64,000 nucleotides of DNA from NCBI RefSeq assembly GCF_041468085.1, contig NZ_CP121017.1, forward strand, positions 3,843,501-3,907,500, given 5' to 3'. This DNA is from Tistrella mobilis (GTDB lineage Bacteria; Pseudomonadota; Alphaproteobacteria; Tistrellales; Tistrellaceae). Positions within the stretch are counted from its first letter, which is position 1; every line of letters starts with the position of its first letter. Positions 16,823 through 26,447 of the stretch are shown piece by piece. The notes beneath the pieces were generated by a model that did not search any database, was not told the origin of the DNA, and saw only the letters and a list, made by a program, of their open reading frames with translations. Position numbers and translations under genes: made by a program.

Positions 16823-17129
16823 CCTGAGACATCCCTCTGAAGACGTCTCTCAGACGGGCCGGGTGCCGCCTGCAATTGCAGGCGGCACCCGGCCCGTTCG
16901 CATGTCGATGACCGCTGGACGTCCCCCTTGATGGACATGGGTTTCCGCCCGGTGGACGGCAGTGGAAATCTGCCAGGGCCACGGCTTGCGGGAATTGTGC
17001 GGCCGCTCCGGGGCTGGCATGCTGCCCGGCGCGCCGGCCCCCGCAATGACGACCCCCGTGGTGACGACCATTGTAACGACCCGGGAGGGGCCCGGATGGC
17101 GCAACGACCACCAGGGAGGCAAGGAACCC
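16823..17129. other. 307-base intergenic region between OYE and aldehyde dehydrogenase genes
   Basis: Apart from the 44-base palindrome near its left end, no gene, repeat or clear promoter is visible. The right end holds the ribosome-binding site AAGGAA (17121-17126) of the aldehyde dehydrogenase. Confidence 0.6.
16854..16897. terminator. 44-base perfect palindrome, likely terminator hairpin
   Basis: The sequence from 16854 to 16897 is perfectly self-complementary about the centre TGCAATTGCA, giving up to 20 bp of stem with a minimal loop. It starts 31 bases after the OYE stop and is followed by TTCG instead of a T run. Termination is the simplest role. Confidence 0.7.
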
Positions 17130-18608
17130 ATGAGCGGCGCGAACGAGATCAAGCGGAGCTGGCAGCACTATATCGACGGCCGCTTCGTCGACAGCCTGGA
17201 CGGCACCCGCATCCCGGTGGTCAACCCGGCGACCGGTGAGGTCATCGCCGACATCGCCTGCGCAAAGGCCGCCGATGTCGACATGGCGGTGGCCGCCGCG
17301 CGCAAGGCCTTCAACGCCCGCCTGCTGCAGAACATGAAGCCGGTGGAGCGGTCGCGGATGATGCACCGCATCGCCCGGATCCTGCTGGAGCGGACCGAGG
17401 AGATCGCGCTGGTCGAAACGCTCGACAACGGCAAGCGGCTGTCGGCTGCCCGTGGCGACGTCGCCGCCGCCGCGCGCTATTTCGAATATTACGCCGGCAT
17501 GGCCGACAAGCTGGAAGGCAAGTCGATCCCGCTCGGCCCCGACTATATCGACTACACCGTGCACGCGCCCTTCGGCGTGTCGGCGCAGATCGTGCCGTGG
17601 AACTTCCCGCTCCAGATCGGTGCCCGCTCGATCGCCTGCGCGCTCGCCACCTGCAACACCGTGGTGATGAAGACCCCGGAGCTTTCGGCCCTGTCGCTGG
17701 CGGCACTCGCCCAGGCGGTCCACGATGCCGGCGTGCCCGCCGGTGTCGTCAACATCCTGACCGGTTTCGGCCACGAGGCGGGCGCCGCCCTCGCCGGCCA
17801 TGGCGATATCGACCATCTGGTCTTCACCGGCTCGGTGCAGACCGGCAGCCGGATCCTCCATGCCCTGGCCGACCGGGTCGTGCCGGCGGTGATGGAGCTG
17901 GGCGGCAAGTCGGCCGGCGTGGTGTTCAGGGACGCCGATATCGATCAGGTCATCACCTCGACCCGCGGCGGCATTTTCACCAATGCGGGCCAGGTCTGCT
18001 CGGCCTCGTCCAGGCTGGTGGTGGAACGGCCGGTTTATGACCAGGTGGTGGAGCGCATGGCCGCCGCCGCCTCGGCGCTGAAGATCGGCCCGGGGATCGA
18101 GGATGCCGAGCTGACCCCGGTGATTTCGGACGGCCAGCTCGACAAGATTGAGGCCATGTGCCTGCGCGCGGTCCAGGCCGGTGCCACCGCGGCGGCCGGC
18201 GGCCGCCGGGTCGACCGGCCGGGCTATTTCATGGCGCCGACCGTCATCGCCGGCACCACGCCCGACTCGGAAATCGCGCAGCACGAGGTCTTCGGTCCCG
18301 TGTTGACCATCCTGCCCTTCGACGATGCAGAAGAAGCACTCGCCATCGCGAACGGCACCGATTACGGTCTCTGTGCGGGTGTCTACACCCGCGATCTGGC
18401 CCGGGCGCATCTGGTGGCGGACCGCCTGATCGCCGGTCAGGTCTTCGTGAACGAGTGGTTCGCCGGCGGCATCGAAACGCCGTTCGGCGGCATGAAGCGG
18501 TCGGGTTATGGCCGGGAGAAGGGCGTCGAAGCCCTGCTCGGCTATGTCCAGACCAAGAATGTCGCGATCCGGCTGACCGCCGGCGCGACCGGCCGTCCGG
18601 GCGCCTGA
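17130..18608 (+). CDS. NAD(P)-dependent aldehyde dehydrogenase
   Basis: Aldehyde dehydrogenase of 492 residues, oxidising an aldehyde to the acid. Landmarks are the N-terminal YIDGRFVDSLDGTRIPVVNPATGE, QIVPWNFPLQIGARSIACALA, the coenzyme loop FTGSVQTGSRI, the general-base Glu in VMELGGKSAGVVF, and the nucleophilic Cys in NAGQVCSASSRLVVE. The C-terminal GGMKRSGYGREKG is typical of betaine-, vanillin- or semialdehyde-type enzymes. The ATG at 17130 has AAGGAA just upstream. It is followed by a RidA and a ThDP enzyme in the same direction. The physiological aldehyde is not apparent. Confidence 0.94.
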   Translation: MSGANEIKRSWQHYIDGRFVDSLDGTRIPVVNPATGEVIADIACAKAADVDMAVAAARKAFNARLLQNMKPVERSRMMHRIARILLERTEEIALVETLDNGKRLSAARGDVAAAARYFEYYAGMADKLEGKSIPLGPDYIDYTVHAPFGVSAQIVPWNFPLQIGARSIACALATCNTVVMKTPELSALSLAALAQAVHDAGVPAGVVNILTGFGHEAGAALAGHGDIDHLVFTGSVQTGSRILHALADRVVPAVMELGGKSAGVVFRDADIDQVITSTRGGIFTNAGQVCSASSRLVVERPVYDQVVERMAAAASALKIGPGIEDAELTPVISDGQLDKIEAMCLRAVQAGATAAAGGRRVDRPGYFMAPTVIAGTTPDSEIAQHEVFGPVLTILPFDDAEEALAIANGTDYGLCAGVYTRDLARAHLVADRLIAGQVFVNEWFAGGIETPFGGMKRSGYGREKGVEALLGYVQTKNVAIRLTAGATGRPGA

Positions 18609-18653
18609 CAGGGTCCGGGCGTCCTCCCCACGACCGAAGGAGCAAGCTGAGCC

Positions 18654-19121
18654 ATGTCGGGCAAGATCGAGGCGCGTCTCGCAGAACTGGGCATCACCCT
18701 GCCGGTGCCCGCCGTCCCCGTCGCGAATTACGTGCCTTACGCCGTGACCGGCAATCTGGTCTACACCTCCGGCCAGGTCCCGGTCGCCGATGGTGCGGTC
18801 GTCTGGAAGGGCAAGGTCGGCGGCGAGCGTTCGATCGAAGACGGCGCCGCCGCCGCGCGGCTCTGCGCACTGAACTGCATCGCGCAGCTCAAGGCCGCCT
18901 GCGGCGGTGATCTCGACCGCGTGAAGCGGATCGTGAAGGTGGTGATCTTCGTGTCCTCCGCCGCCGGCTTCAACGGTCAGCCGCAGGTGGGCAACGGCGC
19001 ATCGGACGTGCTGGTCGACATCTTCGGCGATGCCGGCAAGCATGCCCGCTCGGCGGTGGGGGTGAACGAACTGCCCCTGGACGTGACGGCGGAAGTCGAG
19101 ATCGTCGCCGAGATCGCCTGA
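18654..19121 (+). CDS. RidA/YjgF-family protein
   Basis: Small trimeric-type protein of 155 residues. The family segments [45 protein letters not shown] and [22 protein letters not shown] are clear. RidA proteins hydrolyse reactive enamines/imines. At 155 residues with [16 protein letters not shown] at the N-terminus it belongs to the longer subgroup, in which the catalytic Arg of canonical RidA is often absent; here SAVGVNEL occupies the corresponding region without an Arg. It lies 45 bases after the aldehyde dehydrogenase and probably shares its transcript. A terminator follows at 19132-19168. Confidence 0.9.
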   Translation: MSGKIEARLAELGITLPVPAVPVANYVPYAVTGNLVYTSGQVPVADGAVVWKGKVGGERSIEDGAAAARLCALNCIAQLKAACGGDLDRVKRIVKVVIFVSSAAGFNGQPQVGNGASDVLVDIFGDAGKHARSAVGVNELPLDVTAEVEIVAEIA

Positions 19122-19131
19122 TCCGGATCCG

Positions 19132-19168
19132 AACCGCCGCAGCCCCCCGGGGCTGCGGCGGTTTCGCT
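19132..19168 (+). terminator. Rho-independent terminator after the RidA gene
   Basis: A 13-bp perfect stem (AACCGCCGCAGCC at 19132-19144 with 19151-19163) and a 6-base loop precede TTTCGCTT. It would end the aldehyde dehydrogenase-RidA transcript before the ThDP enzyme. Confidence 0.8.
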
Positions 19169-19196
19169 TGTGCCCCCCGCTGCAGGATCACCGCCC

Positions 19197-20921
19197 ATGA
19201 CCGGAACCGACGCACCCGCGACGACACCGCCCTCGGGCGGGGAAGCCATCATCCGCACCCTGATCGCCCACGGCATCGACACCGCCTTCTGCGTGCCGGG
19301 CGAAAGCTATCTTGCCGTACTGGAAGCGCTGCGCGTCCATGCCGACCGCATCCGCCTGCTGGTCCATCGCCACGAGACCGGCGCCGCCTGCGCCGCCGAA
19401 GCCTGGGCACGGGCCCGCCGCCTGCCCGGCATCGCCATGGTCACCCGCGGGCCCGGCGCCTCCAACGCCGCCCATGGCGTGCATGTGGCAGCCCAGGATT
19501 CCACGCCGCTGGTGCTGATGGTCGGCCAGGTCGCAACCCGCGAGCACGGGCTGGAAGCCTTCCAGGAAGTCGATTACGGCGCCATGTTCGGCCATGCGGT
19601 CAAGGCGGTGATCGAGCCGCGCACCGCCGCCGACTGTGCCGGCGCCACCGCCCGTGCCCTGCGAATCGCCATGGCCGGGCGTCCCGGTCCGGTGATCCTG
19701 GTCCTGCCCGAGGATGTGACCGAAGGCGCGGTCGCCGCAGATACCCTGCCCGATATCGCCGGCGGCGTGCGGGCCAACGGCCCCGATCTCGGCCGGCTGC
19801 GTGCCGCCGCCGGCCTGCCCGGCACCGCCCAGACCATTGCCGCCGCAGAGGCGCTTGCCGCAGCGGCCCGCCCGATCGTAATCGCAGGCGAGATCGCGGC
19901 CTTCGACCGCGCCCATGCCGCCCTGGACCGGCTGGCGCGGGTCAGCGGCTGCGGCCTCGCCACCGCCTTCCGCCGCCAGGATCTGGTGCCGGCAGACCAT
20001 CCGGCCTGGTTCGGCCATCTGGGGCTGGGCCGCAGCCCGGCACAGAAGCGTGCCTTTGCCGAGGCCGATCTGATCCTGGTTGCCGGCAGCCGGCTCGATG
20101 ACGTGACCAGCGAGGGCTGGACGCTTCCCGCCCCGCATCAGACCGTCATCCATCTCTATCCCGATGCCGGAGAGATCGCCCGTGCCGCCGGCCGCGGCGC
20201 CCGCCTGCCGGAGCACATGCTGGTGGCGGATGTGGCCGCCGGGCTCGACGCCCTGGCCGAACACCTGGCCGACCGGCAGCCGCCGGCCGATCGGATCAAC
20301 TGGCGTGATGCGATCCATGCGGGCGTCGCCGATTTCGCGGCCCGGCCGGTCACGCCGGTACTGGGTGCGGTCGACATGGCCGCGGTGGTGACGATGGCCG
20401 CAGAGATGGCCGGCCCCGAGGCCGCGGTTGCGATCGATGCCGGCAATTTCGCCGGCTTCGTCCACCGCTACTGGCCCTTCCGCCGTCCCGACACCCAGTT
20501 CGCCACCCAGGCCGGCGCCATGGGCTATGGCCTGCCGGCAGGGCTTGGAGCCGCCACGGCCGATCGCGATCGCCCGGTGGTGGTCTTTGCCGGCGATGGC
20601 GGCTTCCTGATGACCGGACAGGAACTGGCGACCGCCGTGCTCGAAGATCTGCCGGTCAAGGTGGTGGTGGTCGACAACGGCGTCTACGGCACCATCCTGA
20701 TGCACCAGACCCGGCGCATCGGCCGCGACCGCGGCCACGGTATTGCCCTGTCGCGCCCCGATTTCGCCCTGCTCGCCCGGGCCTATGGTGCCGCAGGCTT
20801 TACCGTGGAGCGGACGGAGGATTTCGCCGAGGCCTTCCGGGCGGCGCTTGCCCATGACGGACCGGCGCTGGTGCATGTGAAGACCGACCCCAGAGACATC
20901 TCGGCCTACGGGCCGCTCTGA
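19197..20921 (+). CDS. Thiamine-diphosphate-dependent enzyme (acetolactate synthase large-subunit-like)
   Basis: ThDP enzyme of 574 residues. The N-terminal Pyr domain has [19 protein letters not shown] and the activating Glu in [15 protein letters not shown]. The central domain follows, then the PP domain with the metal/ThDP motif [13 protein letters not shown] (about 465-477), ending in the Asn of [10 protein letters not shown] near 492. No adjacent ilvN is present, so this is probably a catabolic or specialised carboligase/decarboxylase and not the biosynthetic acetolactate synthase. The ATG at 19197 is preceded by AGGA; an in-frame GTG at 19170 overlaps the previous terminator region and was rejected. 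Confidence 0.88.
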   Translation: MTGTDAPATTPPSGGEAIIRTLIAHGIDTAFCVPGESYLAVLEALRVHADRIRLLVHRHETGAACAAEAWARARRLPGIAMVTRGPGASNAAHGVHVAAQDSTPLVLMVGQVATREHGLEAFQEVDYGAMFGHAVKAVIEPRTAADCAGATARALRIAMAGRPGPVILVLPEDVTEGAVAADTLPDIAGGVRANGPDLGRLRAAAGLPGTAQTIAAAEALAAAARPIVIAGEIAAFDRAHAALDRLARVSGCGLATAFRRQDLVPADHPAWFGHLGLGRSPAQKRAFAEADLILVAGSRLDDVTSEGWTLPAPHQTVIHLYPDAGEIARAAGRGARLPEHMLVADVAAGLDALAEHLADRQPPADRINWRDAIHAGVADFAARPVTPVLGAVDMAAVVTMAAEMAGPEAAVAIDAGNFAGFVHRYWPFRRPDTQFATQAGAMGYGLPAGLGAATADRDRPVVVFAGDGGFLMTGQELATAVLEDLPVKVVVVDNGVYGTILMHQTRRIGRDRGHGIALSRPDFALLARAYGAAGFTVERTEDFAEAFRAALAHDGPALVHVKTDPRDISAYGPL

Positions 20922-21043
20922 CCGCCCCCACCAGAGGGCGATGAGAACCGCTCGCATGAACACAGGGTTGCACGGAGTGCCATACCCGGCTATCTGAGAA
21001 GATCGCCGCGTGCGGCACCCCCGACCTTTCCGAGCCGCGCCCC

Positions 21044-22180
21044 ATGGACCAGACCCCGCTTGCCCCTGTCTCACCCACCCGCTGGACGCGGTTCCACGGC
21101 GTGCGGCGGGCCTTCCGCAACCTGGTCCTCCGGGGTGCGCTGCTTGAACTCGTCACCTTCGGCTTCTACCGCTTCTGGCTGGCCACCGACATCCGCCGGC
21201 ATCTCTGGTCCCATACCCTGGTCGACGGCGATCCACTGGAATATGTCGGGCGTGCCCGCGAACTGCTGATCGGCTTCCTGATCGCGACCGCGATCCTGAT
21301 GCCGGCCTATCTGCTGTATTTTCTGGTCGGCATAGAAGCCGAGCGGGTCCAGGCCTTCGCCAGCCTGCCGCTCTCTCTCTTCCTCTATCTCTTTGCCCGG
21401 TTCGCGATCTATCGCGCCCACCGCTACCGGGTGACCCGGACCGTCTGGCGGGGGCTGCGCTTCACCATGACCGGGTCCGGCATCGGCTATGCCTGGCGCG
21501 CGGCACTCTGGGATCTGGCGGTGCTGCTGAGCCTGGGGGCCGCCCTGCCCTGGCGGCAGGTGGCGCTGGAGCGCTATCGCATGCGCCACACCGCCTATGG
21601 CGACATCGGGGGCGGTTTCGACGGCACCGGACGGGAGCTGTTCCGCCGCGGCTGGCCTCTCTGGCTGCTGACCCTGCCGGCCCTGCTGACCGTCATCCCC
21701 CTGCCCTTCCTGATCGCGGCCTGGCGGGCGACCATGCTGCAGTGGTGGGTGTCCAATGTCCGGTTCGGCGAGGTCCGCTTCCACAGCTATCTTGAGCGCC
21801 GGGCGCTTTTCGGCACCTATTGGAAGGCGACCGGCTGGTGGGTGCTGCTGGGCGTTCTGCTGGGCCTCTGGGTCTCCGGCATTTTCGGTCTTGCCGCCGT
21901 CCTGGCGGAGCCCGCCGCCGACGGCACGCCGGACTATGCCGCCGCCTTCGCCCATCCCCTGGCGCTGGCGGGTCTGGGTCTCGGCTATCTGTTGATGGCG
22001 CTGGCCGCGGGGGTGGTGGTGCGGATCTATCTGACCCGCGACATCTGGGCGCGGATCGTCGAGACCACCGCGGTCTACGGGCTGGAGGCGGCCGATCACG
22101 CAACCGGTCAGGGCGAGGCGGTAGACGCGATCGGCGAAGGTTTCGCCGGCGGGCTCGATCTCAACATCGGGGGTCTCTGA
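21044..22180 (+). CDS. DUF898 (YjgN-like) inner-membrane protein
   Basis: Polytopic membrane protein of 378 residues with about six to eight hydrophobic segments. YjgN/DUF898 features are WTRFHGVRRAFRNLVLRGALLELVTFGFYRFWLATDIRRHLW at the start, an internal TAYGDIGGGFDGTGRELF segment, and a related WWVSNVRFGEVRFHSYLERRALFGTYWK repeat-like unit. Function of the family is unknown. The next gene, an M48 peptidase, starts 2 bases after its stop, so the two are co-translated. Confidence 0.85.
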   Translation: MDQTPLAPVSPTRWTRFHGVRRAFRNLVLRGALLELVTFGFYRFWLATDIRRHLWSHTLVDGDPLEYVGRARELLIGFLIATAILMPAYLLYFLVGIEAERVQAFASLPLSLFLYLFARFAIYRAHRYRVTRTVWRGLRFTMTGSGIGYAWRAALWDLAVLLSLGAALPWRQVALERYRMRHTAYGDIGGGFDGTGRELFRRGWPLWLLTLPALLTVIPLPFLIAAWRATMLQWWVSNVRFGEVRFHSYLERRALFGTYWKATGWWVLLGVLLGLWVSGIFGLAAVLAEPAADGTPDYAAAFAHPLALAGLGLGYLLMALAAGVVVRIYLTRDIWARIVETTAVYGLEAADHATGQGEAVDAIGEGFAGGLDLNIGGL

Positions 22181-22182
22181 CG

Positions 22183-23331
22183 ATGACCGAGGCGTCCGGA
22201 ACCGATGCCCGCGCGATTTTCTTCGACGGCCGGCGCGCGCGCCGACGACAGGTCACGATCATCATCGGCCCGGTGCTGGAGATCCTCGAAGAGGACACGC
22301 CGCTCGCCCGCTGGGCCTGGGACGACATCCGCCGGGCCGACGGCCACGGCCGGCTGCGCCTGAAGACCCTGGCGGGGAGCAACCCGCTGGCACGGCTGGA
22401 GATCGCCGACCCCGAGCTTGCGCGGATTGTCGAAACACGCTGCACGGCCCTCGACCACGGTCAGGGCCGCGGGCGGACCCGCCAGATCCTGGGCTGGTCT
22501 GCGGCCGCCTGCGTCTCGATCGTGCTGCTGGCGGTTTACGGCATTCCCTTCGCCGCCGACCGGATCACGCCGCTGGTGCCGCGTTCGGTCGAAGCCAGGC
22601 TGGGGGATGCCACCGACCGGCAGGTGCGGGCGCTGCTGGGAGGCGAGACCTGCGCCCGGCCCCAGGGCCAGGCGGCGCTGGACCGGATGGTCATGGCCCT
22701 GCTCGATGCCGGCCTGCCGCCCGAGGACGACGAGACCGTCGTCGACGTGGTGGTGCTGTCGTCGGATGTGGTCAACGCCATCGCCCTGCCCGGCGGGCGG
22801 ATCTACGTCTTCGACGGCCTGTTGCAGAAGGCCGAAACCCCCGACGAACTGGCCGGGGTCATCGCCCACGAGATCGGCCATGTCCATCATCGCGACGGGC
22901 TCCGGATGGTGATCCGGGCCGGCAGCACCTCTTTCGTGATCGGGCTGCTGTTCGGCGATGTGGCAGGTGGCGCGGCGATCGTCACCGCCGCCGATGCCGT
23001 GCTGAATGCCGCCTATTCCCGCGATGCGGAAACCGCCGCCGACGACTTTTCGGCCGCGGCCATGACCAGGCTGGGCCGCTCTCCCGCGGCCTTCGGTGAG
23101 CTTCTGGTCCGGGTGACGGGGGAAAGCGAAGGGCATGGCACCCTGCTCGACAGCCACCCCTTCGGCGCAGACCGGCTGGCCCGTCTCGCCGCCGCAGGGA
23201 GGGCAGCGGACGGTCCCGCTCTGCTGAACACGACGGAATGGCAGGCTCTCAAGAGCATCTGCGGCTCGGCCGAAAGGCCCGGCCCGAAGCGCGAGGCGCT
23301 GAAGAACAGCGACAGGCCGGCCCGCTTCTGA
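22183..23331 (+). CDS. M48-family zinc metallopeptidase, membrane-anchored
   Basis: Protease-like protein of 382 residues. A cytoplasmic N-terminal domain of about 105 residues is followed by one TM helix (ILGWSAAACVSIVLLAVYGIPFA). The M48 catalytic domain has LPGGRIYVFDGLL and the zinc motif HEIGH at 229-233, with the third ligand probably the Glu of YSRDAETAADDFS near 282. The C-terminus DSHPFGADRLARL matches the substrate-side motif of the BepA/LoiP group. The ATG at 22183 is 2 bases after the DUF898 stop. The pair is likely one membrane quality-control unit (inference). Confidence 0.9.
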   Translation: MTEASGTDARAIFFDGRRARRRQVTIIIGPVLEILEEDTPLARWAWDDIRRADGHGRLRLKTLAGSNPLARLEIADPELARIVETRCTALDHGQGRGRTRQILGWSAAACVSIVLLAVYGIPFAADRITPLVPRSVEARLGDATDRQVRALLGGETCARPQGQAALDRMVMALLDAGLPPEDDETVVDVVVLSSDVVNAIALPGGRIYVFDGLLQKAETPDELAGVIAHEIGHVHHRDGLRMVIRAGSTSFVIGLLFGDVAGGAAIVTAADAVLNAAYSRDAETAADDFSAAAMTRLGRSPAAFGELLVRVTGESEGHGTLLDSHPFGADRLARLAAAGRAADGPALLNTTEWQALKSICGSAERPGPKREALKNSDRPARF

Positions 23332-23551
23332 TCTGCCGGCGGGTCCGTCGCCGTTTCGCCGTTCAATACATTATCGTCCGCGAGAACCACAACCCAAAAT
23401 AAGGTTGGATATCCATAGAACGTGGGTCTAACCTGATTGAAGCAACCATAGCGTTATTTCGTTTCCCGCACGCCAGCCCCCGCTCGGCGAGAGGCGATGA
23501 TACCGGGCAAATCCCAACCCCAGGGTAATTTCCTCGCCGAGGTTACGCCCC
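23332..23551 (+). promoter_or_regulatory. AT-richer leader ahead of the biosynthetic cluster
   Basis: This 220-base stretch is clearly lower in GC than its surroundings (for example at 23384-23425) and contains an AGGTT/AACCT inverted pair around a GATATC-centred segment. No convincing -35/-10 pair was found. It is the probable promoter region of the SDR-ligase-acetyltransferase-halogenase operon. Confidence 0.35.
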
Positions 23552-24370
23552 ATGGATGAACACGCCCTCGTTCCGGCTGAGGATGAGCTGTCAGGGCCCG
23601 CCGCCCGTGCCGGTGGGCGGGCCGGTGCGGTACCGGGGCGGATTGTGCTGGTGACCGGGGCAAGCAAGGGGATCGGCCGGCGCACGGCCGCCCATTTTCT
23701 CGACCGGGGTGATCTGGTGCATGGCTGTGCCCGCAGCCCCTCGCCCATTGAGCATCCCGCCTATGTCCATCACCAGCTGGACGTTGCCGATGAAGGGGCC
23801 GTGAAGGCGATGATGACGACCATCCGCCGCACCCATGGCCGCATCGACGTGCTGATCAACGCCGCCGGCGAAGCCTCGATGAACCACGCGCTGCTGACCC
23901 CGGCCGAAACGCTGGAGACCCTGCTGCGGACCAATGTGATCGGCAGCTTCGTCTGCGCCCGGGAGGCCGCGCGGCTGATGCGCCCCGATGCGCGCCGCCG
24001 GGATCAGGATCCGCCGGACATCCCCGCGGCCGGCCGCATCGTCAACCTGACCAGCGTCGCCGTCCCCCTGAAGCTCGCCGGTGCGGCGGCCTATGCAGCC
24101 GCCAAGGCTGCGGTCGAAAGCCTGACCCAGACACTGGCGCGGGAACTCGCCCCCATGGGCATCACGGTCAATGCCGTCGGCCCGGGGCCGGTGCGCACCC
24201 GCATGACCCGGACCGTGCCGTCCGAGACCATCGACCGGCTGCTCGCCGCCCAGACCGTGTCGCGGCTGGCCACCGCCGACGAGGTGGTGCGGGTGATCGA
24301 TTTTCTGGCCGACCCGGCGGCCGCGATGGTCACCGGCCAGATCATCTATCTGGGAGGGGTGTCCCGATGA
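23552..24370 (+). CDS. Short-chain dehydrogenase/reductase (FabG-like)
   Basis: SDR of 272 residues. After a 28-residue leader the NAD(P) motif GASKGIG lies at 36-42, NAAG in the middle, Ser168 in NLTSVAV, and YxxxK as Y181-AAA-K185. The C-terminus AMVTGQIIYLGGVSR is typical of FabG-type 3-oxoacyl reductases. Within this cluster it could set the oxidation state of a carrier- or CoA-bound acyl group or make an aromatic/hydroxy acid. It is the first gene of a set joined by ATGA overlaps, so stoichiometric co-expression with the ligase is expected. Confidence 0.9.
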   Translation: MDEHALVPAEDELSGPAARAGGRAGAVPGRIVLVTGASKGIGRRTAAHFLDRGDLVHGCARSPSPIEHPAYVHHQLDVADEGAVKAMMTTIRRTHGRIDVLINAAGEASMNHALLTPAETLETLLRTNVIGSFVCAREAARLMRPDARRRDQDPPDIPAAGRIVNLTSVAVPLKLAGAAAYAAAKAAVESLTQTLARELAPMGITVNAVGPGPVRTRMTRTVPSETIDRLLAAQTVSRLATADEVVRVIDFLADPAAAMVTGQIIYLGGVSR

Positions 24371-25743
24371 CCGAAAGCCTGCTCGACCGGATCGCCGGGC
24401 TCGGCGATGCGGTCGCCCTCATCGACGATGCGACCGGCATCGAGACCTCTTTCGCAGCGCTCGCCGGGCAGGCCCGGGGCGCGACGGATCTGTTGCGGAC
24501 CGCTGGAATTTCCACCGGCGATGTGGTCAAGCTGGACGGCGAGGCCGGCGCCCGGACGCTCGCCCTGCTGCTGGCCCTGCAGGCGCTGGGCGCGGTCGTG
24601 GCGCTCGACACCTCGACCGTGACAGCGGAACGCGTCGACAAGGCCGTCCTTGCCCGCGCGGTCTGGCAGCTGCGCCCCGAGACCGGCCATCGGCCGGAAG
24701 CGATCGCCCCCGACGGTGACGAGGCAGCGCTGGTCGCGCAACTCCGCGAGGCAGGCAGGGCCGGGCTGATCCTGTTCAGCAGCGGCACCACCGGCAGGCC
24801 CAAGGCGATGCTGCACGACCTGGACCGGCTGAGCGCGAGCTATCTGGGCGGCGCCCCCCGTGCCAAGCCCCTGCGCCTGCTGCTCTTTCTGATGTTCGAC
24901 CATATCGGTGGCATCAACACGATCTTTTCGAGCCTCGCCCAGGGAACCACCCTGGTACTGCCGGCGGAGCGCACGCCGATGGCGGTGGCCGGCGCCATCG
25001 CCCGGCATCGGGTCCAGGTGCTGCCCGCATCGCCCACCTTTCTCAATCTGATGCTCATGAGCGGCGCGATCGACGCCCACGACCTTTCGACCCTGCGGAT
25101 GATCACCTACGGCACCGAACCCATGCCCGAAGGGCTGCTCGGCCTGCTGCGCAGCCGCCTGCCCCGCGCCCGGCTGCTCCAGACCTTCGGCACCTCTGAA
25201 ACCGGCATCGTCTCCACCGTCAGCCGCGCCTCCACCAGCCTCGCCATGCGCTTCGACGACGAGGCGGTCGAACATCGCATCGTCGACGGCGAACTCTGGC
25301 TGCGCAGCCGGCGGCGGATCGTCGGCTATCTCAACCACCCGATGGATGCCTTCACCGATGACGGCTGGTTCCGGACCGGCGATCTGGTCGAGGAAACGCC
25401 CGACGGCTTCCTGACGGTGAAGGGACGCGCCAAGGAGATCATCAATGTCGGCGGCGAGAAGGTATTCCCGGCCGAGGTCGAGGGCGTGCTGATGGCCTCG
25501 GGCCTGGTCGCCGACTGCAAGGTGTTCGGCCAGCCCAACGCGATCACCGGTCAGGCGGTGATGGCCGAGATCGTGCCGGCCCCCGATGCGGTGCCCGCCG
25601 ATCCCGCCGCGCTGGTCAAGGCGGTGAAGGCCCATGCCCGGGGGCGGCTCGACCCGTTCAAGGTACCGGTCCGGGTGAAGATCGTGGCCGATATCCCCTA
25701 TTCGGCCCGGTTCAAGAAACTCATTTCGCGGGAGGCATCATGA
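24367..25743 (+). CDS. AMP-forming acyl/aryl ligase (class I adenylate-forming enzyme)
   Basis: ANL-superfamily enzyme of 458 residues, shorter than typical acyl-CoA synthetases because the N-terminal region is compact. The P-loop LFSSGTTGRPKAM is at 136-148; later motifs are FGTSETG, GWFRTGDLVEE and KGRAKEIINVGGEKVFPAEVE. The A10 Lys is in PYSARFKKLI at the C-terminus. With a free carrier protein and NRPS downstream, the likely job is to adenylate an acid and load it on the carrier; CoA ligation is the alternative. The A4 region FDHIGGIN does not identify the acid. ATGA overlaps join it to genes on both sides. Confidence 0.88.
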   Translation: MTESLLDRIAGLGDAVALIDDATGIETSFAALAGQARGATDLLRTAGISTGDVVKLDGEAGARTLALLLALQALGAVVALDTSTVTAERVDKAVLARAVWQLRPETGHRPEAIAPDGDEAALVAQLREAGRAGLILFSSGTTGRPKAMLHDLDRLSASYLGGAPRAKPLRLLLFLMFDHIGGINTIFSSLAQGTTLVLPAERTPMAVAGAIARHRVQVLPASPTFLNLMLMSGAIDAHDLSTLRMITYGTEPMPEGLLGLLRSRLPRARLLQTFGTSETGIVSTVSRASTSLAMRFDDEAVEHRIVDGELWLRSRRRIVGYLNHPMDAFTDDGWFRTGDLVEETPDGFLTVKGRAKEIINVGGEKVFPAEVEGVLMASGLVADCKVFGQPNAITGQAVMAEIVPAPDAVPADPAALVKAVKAHARGRLDPFKVPVRVKIVADIPYSARFKKLISREAS

Positions 25744-26447
25744 TGGATCTGGTCATCTTCGGGTCGGGCGGCTTCGCCCGCGAAGTCGCCGCCTATGCCG
25801 TCGATGCCGGCTTCACGCTCCGCGGCTTCCTCGACCTGTCCCGTACGGCCTGGGAAGAGCATGGCGCACCGGCCCCCGCCTGGCTGGGGCGGCCCGAGGA
25901 CTATCAGCCGGCGCCGGGCGAGGTGTTCGCGCTCGGCATGGCCGAGATCGCGGTGCGCGCCGAGATGATCGCCCGCTGGTTCGACGACGCCGGCTGGCCC
26001 GCCGCGACCATCATCCACCCCACCGCGACCGTCATGCCGGGCGCGGAGATCGGCCCGGGCTCGGTGCTCGGCCCCCGGGTGCATATCGGCGTCAACGCCC
26101 GGCCCGGCCCCTTCACCGTGATGAATTACGGCTGTTCCTTCGGCCATGACGGCGTCTCGGGCCGCAACAACGTGTTCTCGTCGGGCGTGCAGCTTGCGGG
26201 CTATGTCACGCTCGGCGCCAACAACTTCTTCGGGATTGCCGCCTCGGTTCAGCCGCGGCTGACGCTGGGCGACGGCAACCGCATCCAGGCGGGCGTGTCG
26301 GTCGCGGCCAATGTCTCGTCCGGTGCCTTCGTCTTCCGCAAGGACCAGCCAAAAACCGCCTTCCTGTTCGCTCCCCAGCCCGCAGCCCCCCAATCCGCCA
26401 CGCCCACCCCGTCGCCAACCCCGTCCATCGAGGTCACGACCCCATGA
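25740..26447 (+). CDS. Left-handed beta-helix acetyltransferase (PglD/NeuD-like)
   Basis: Protein of 235 residues. The N-terminal Rossmann-like part (LVIFGSGGFAREVAAYAVDAG) and the hexapeptide-repeat domain (IHPTATVMPGAEIGPGSVLGPRVHIG onward) match PglD-type sugar acetyltransferases. The catalytic His is in CSFGHDGVSG. The C-terminal Pro/Thr-rich tail (about 25 residues after FLFAPQP) is unusual. In PglD the acceptor is an amino-sugar nucleotide; here an amine or hydroxyl on a small metabolite is plausible. Starts at ATG 25740 within the ligase stop, with GGAGG upstream; a second ATG follows directly at 25743. Confidence 0.85.
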   Translation: MMDLVIFGSGGFAREVAAYAVDAGFTLRGFLDLSRTAWEEHGAPAPAWLGRPEDYQPAPGEVFALGMAEIAVRAEMIARWFDDAGWPAATIIHPTATVMPGAEIGPGSVLGPRVHIGVNARPGPFTVMNYGCSFGHDGVSGRNNVFSSGVQLAGYVTLGANNFFGIAASVQPRLTLGDGNRIQAGVSVAANVSSGAFVFRKDQPKTAFLFAPQPAAPQSATPTPSPTPSIEVTTP

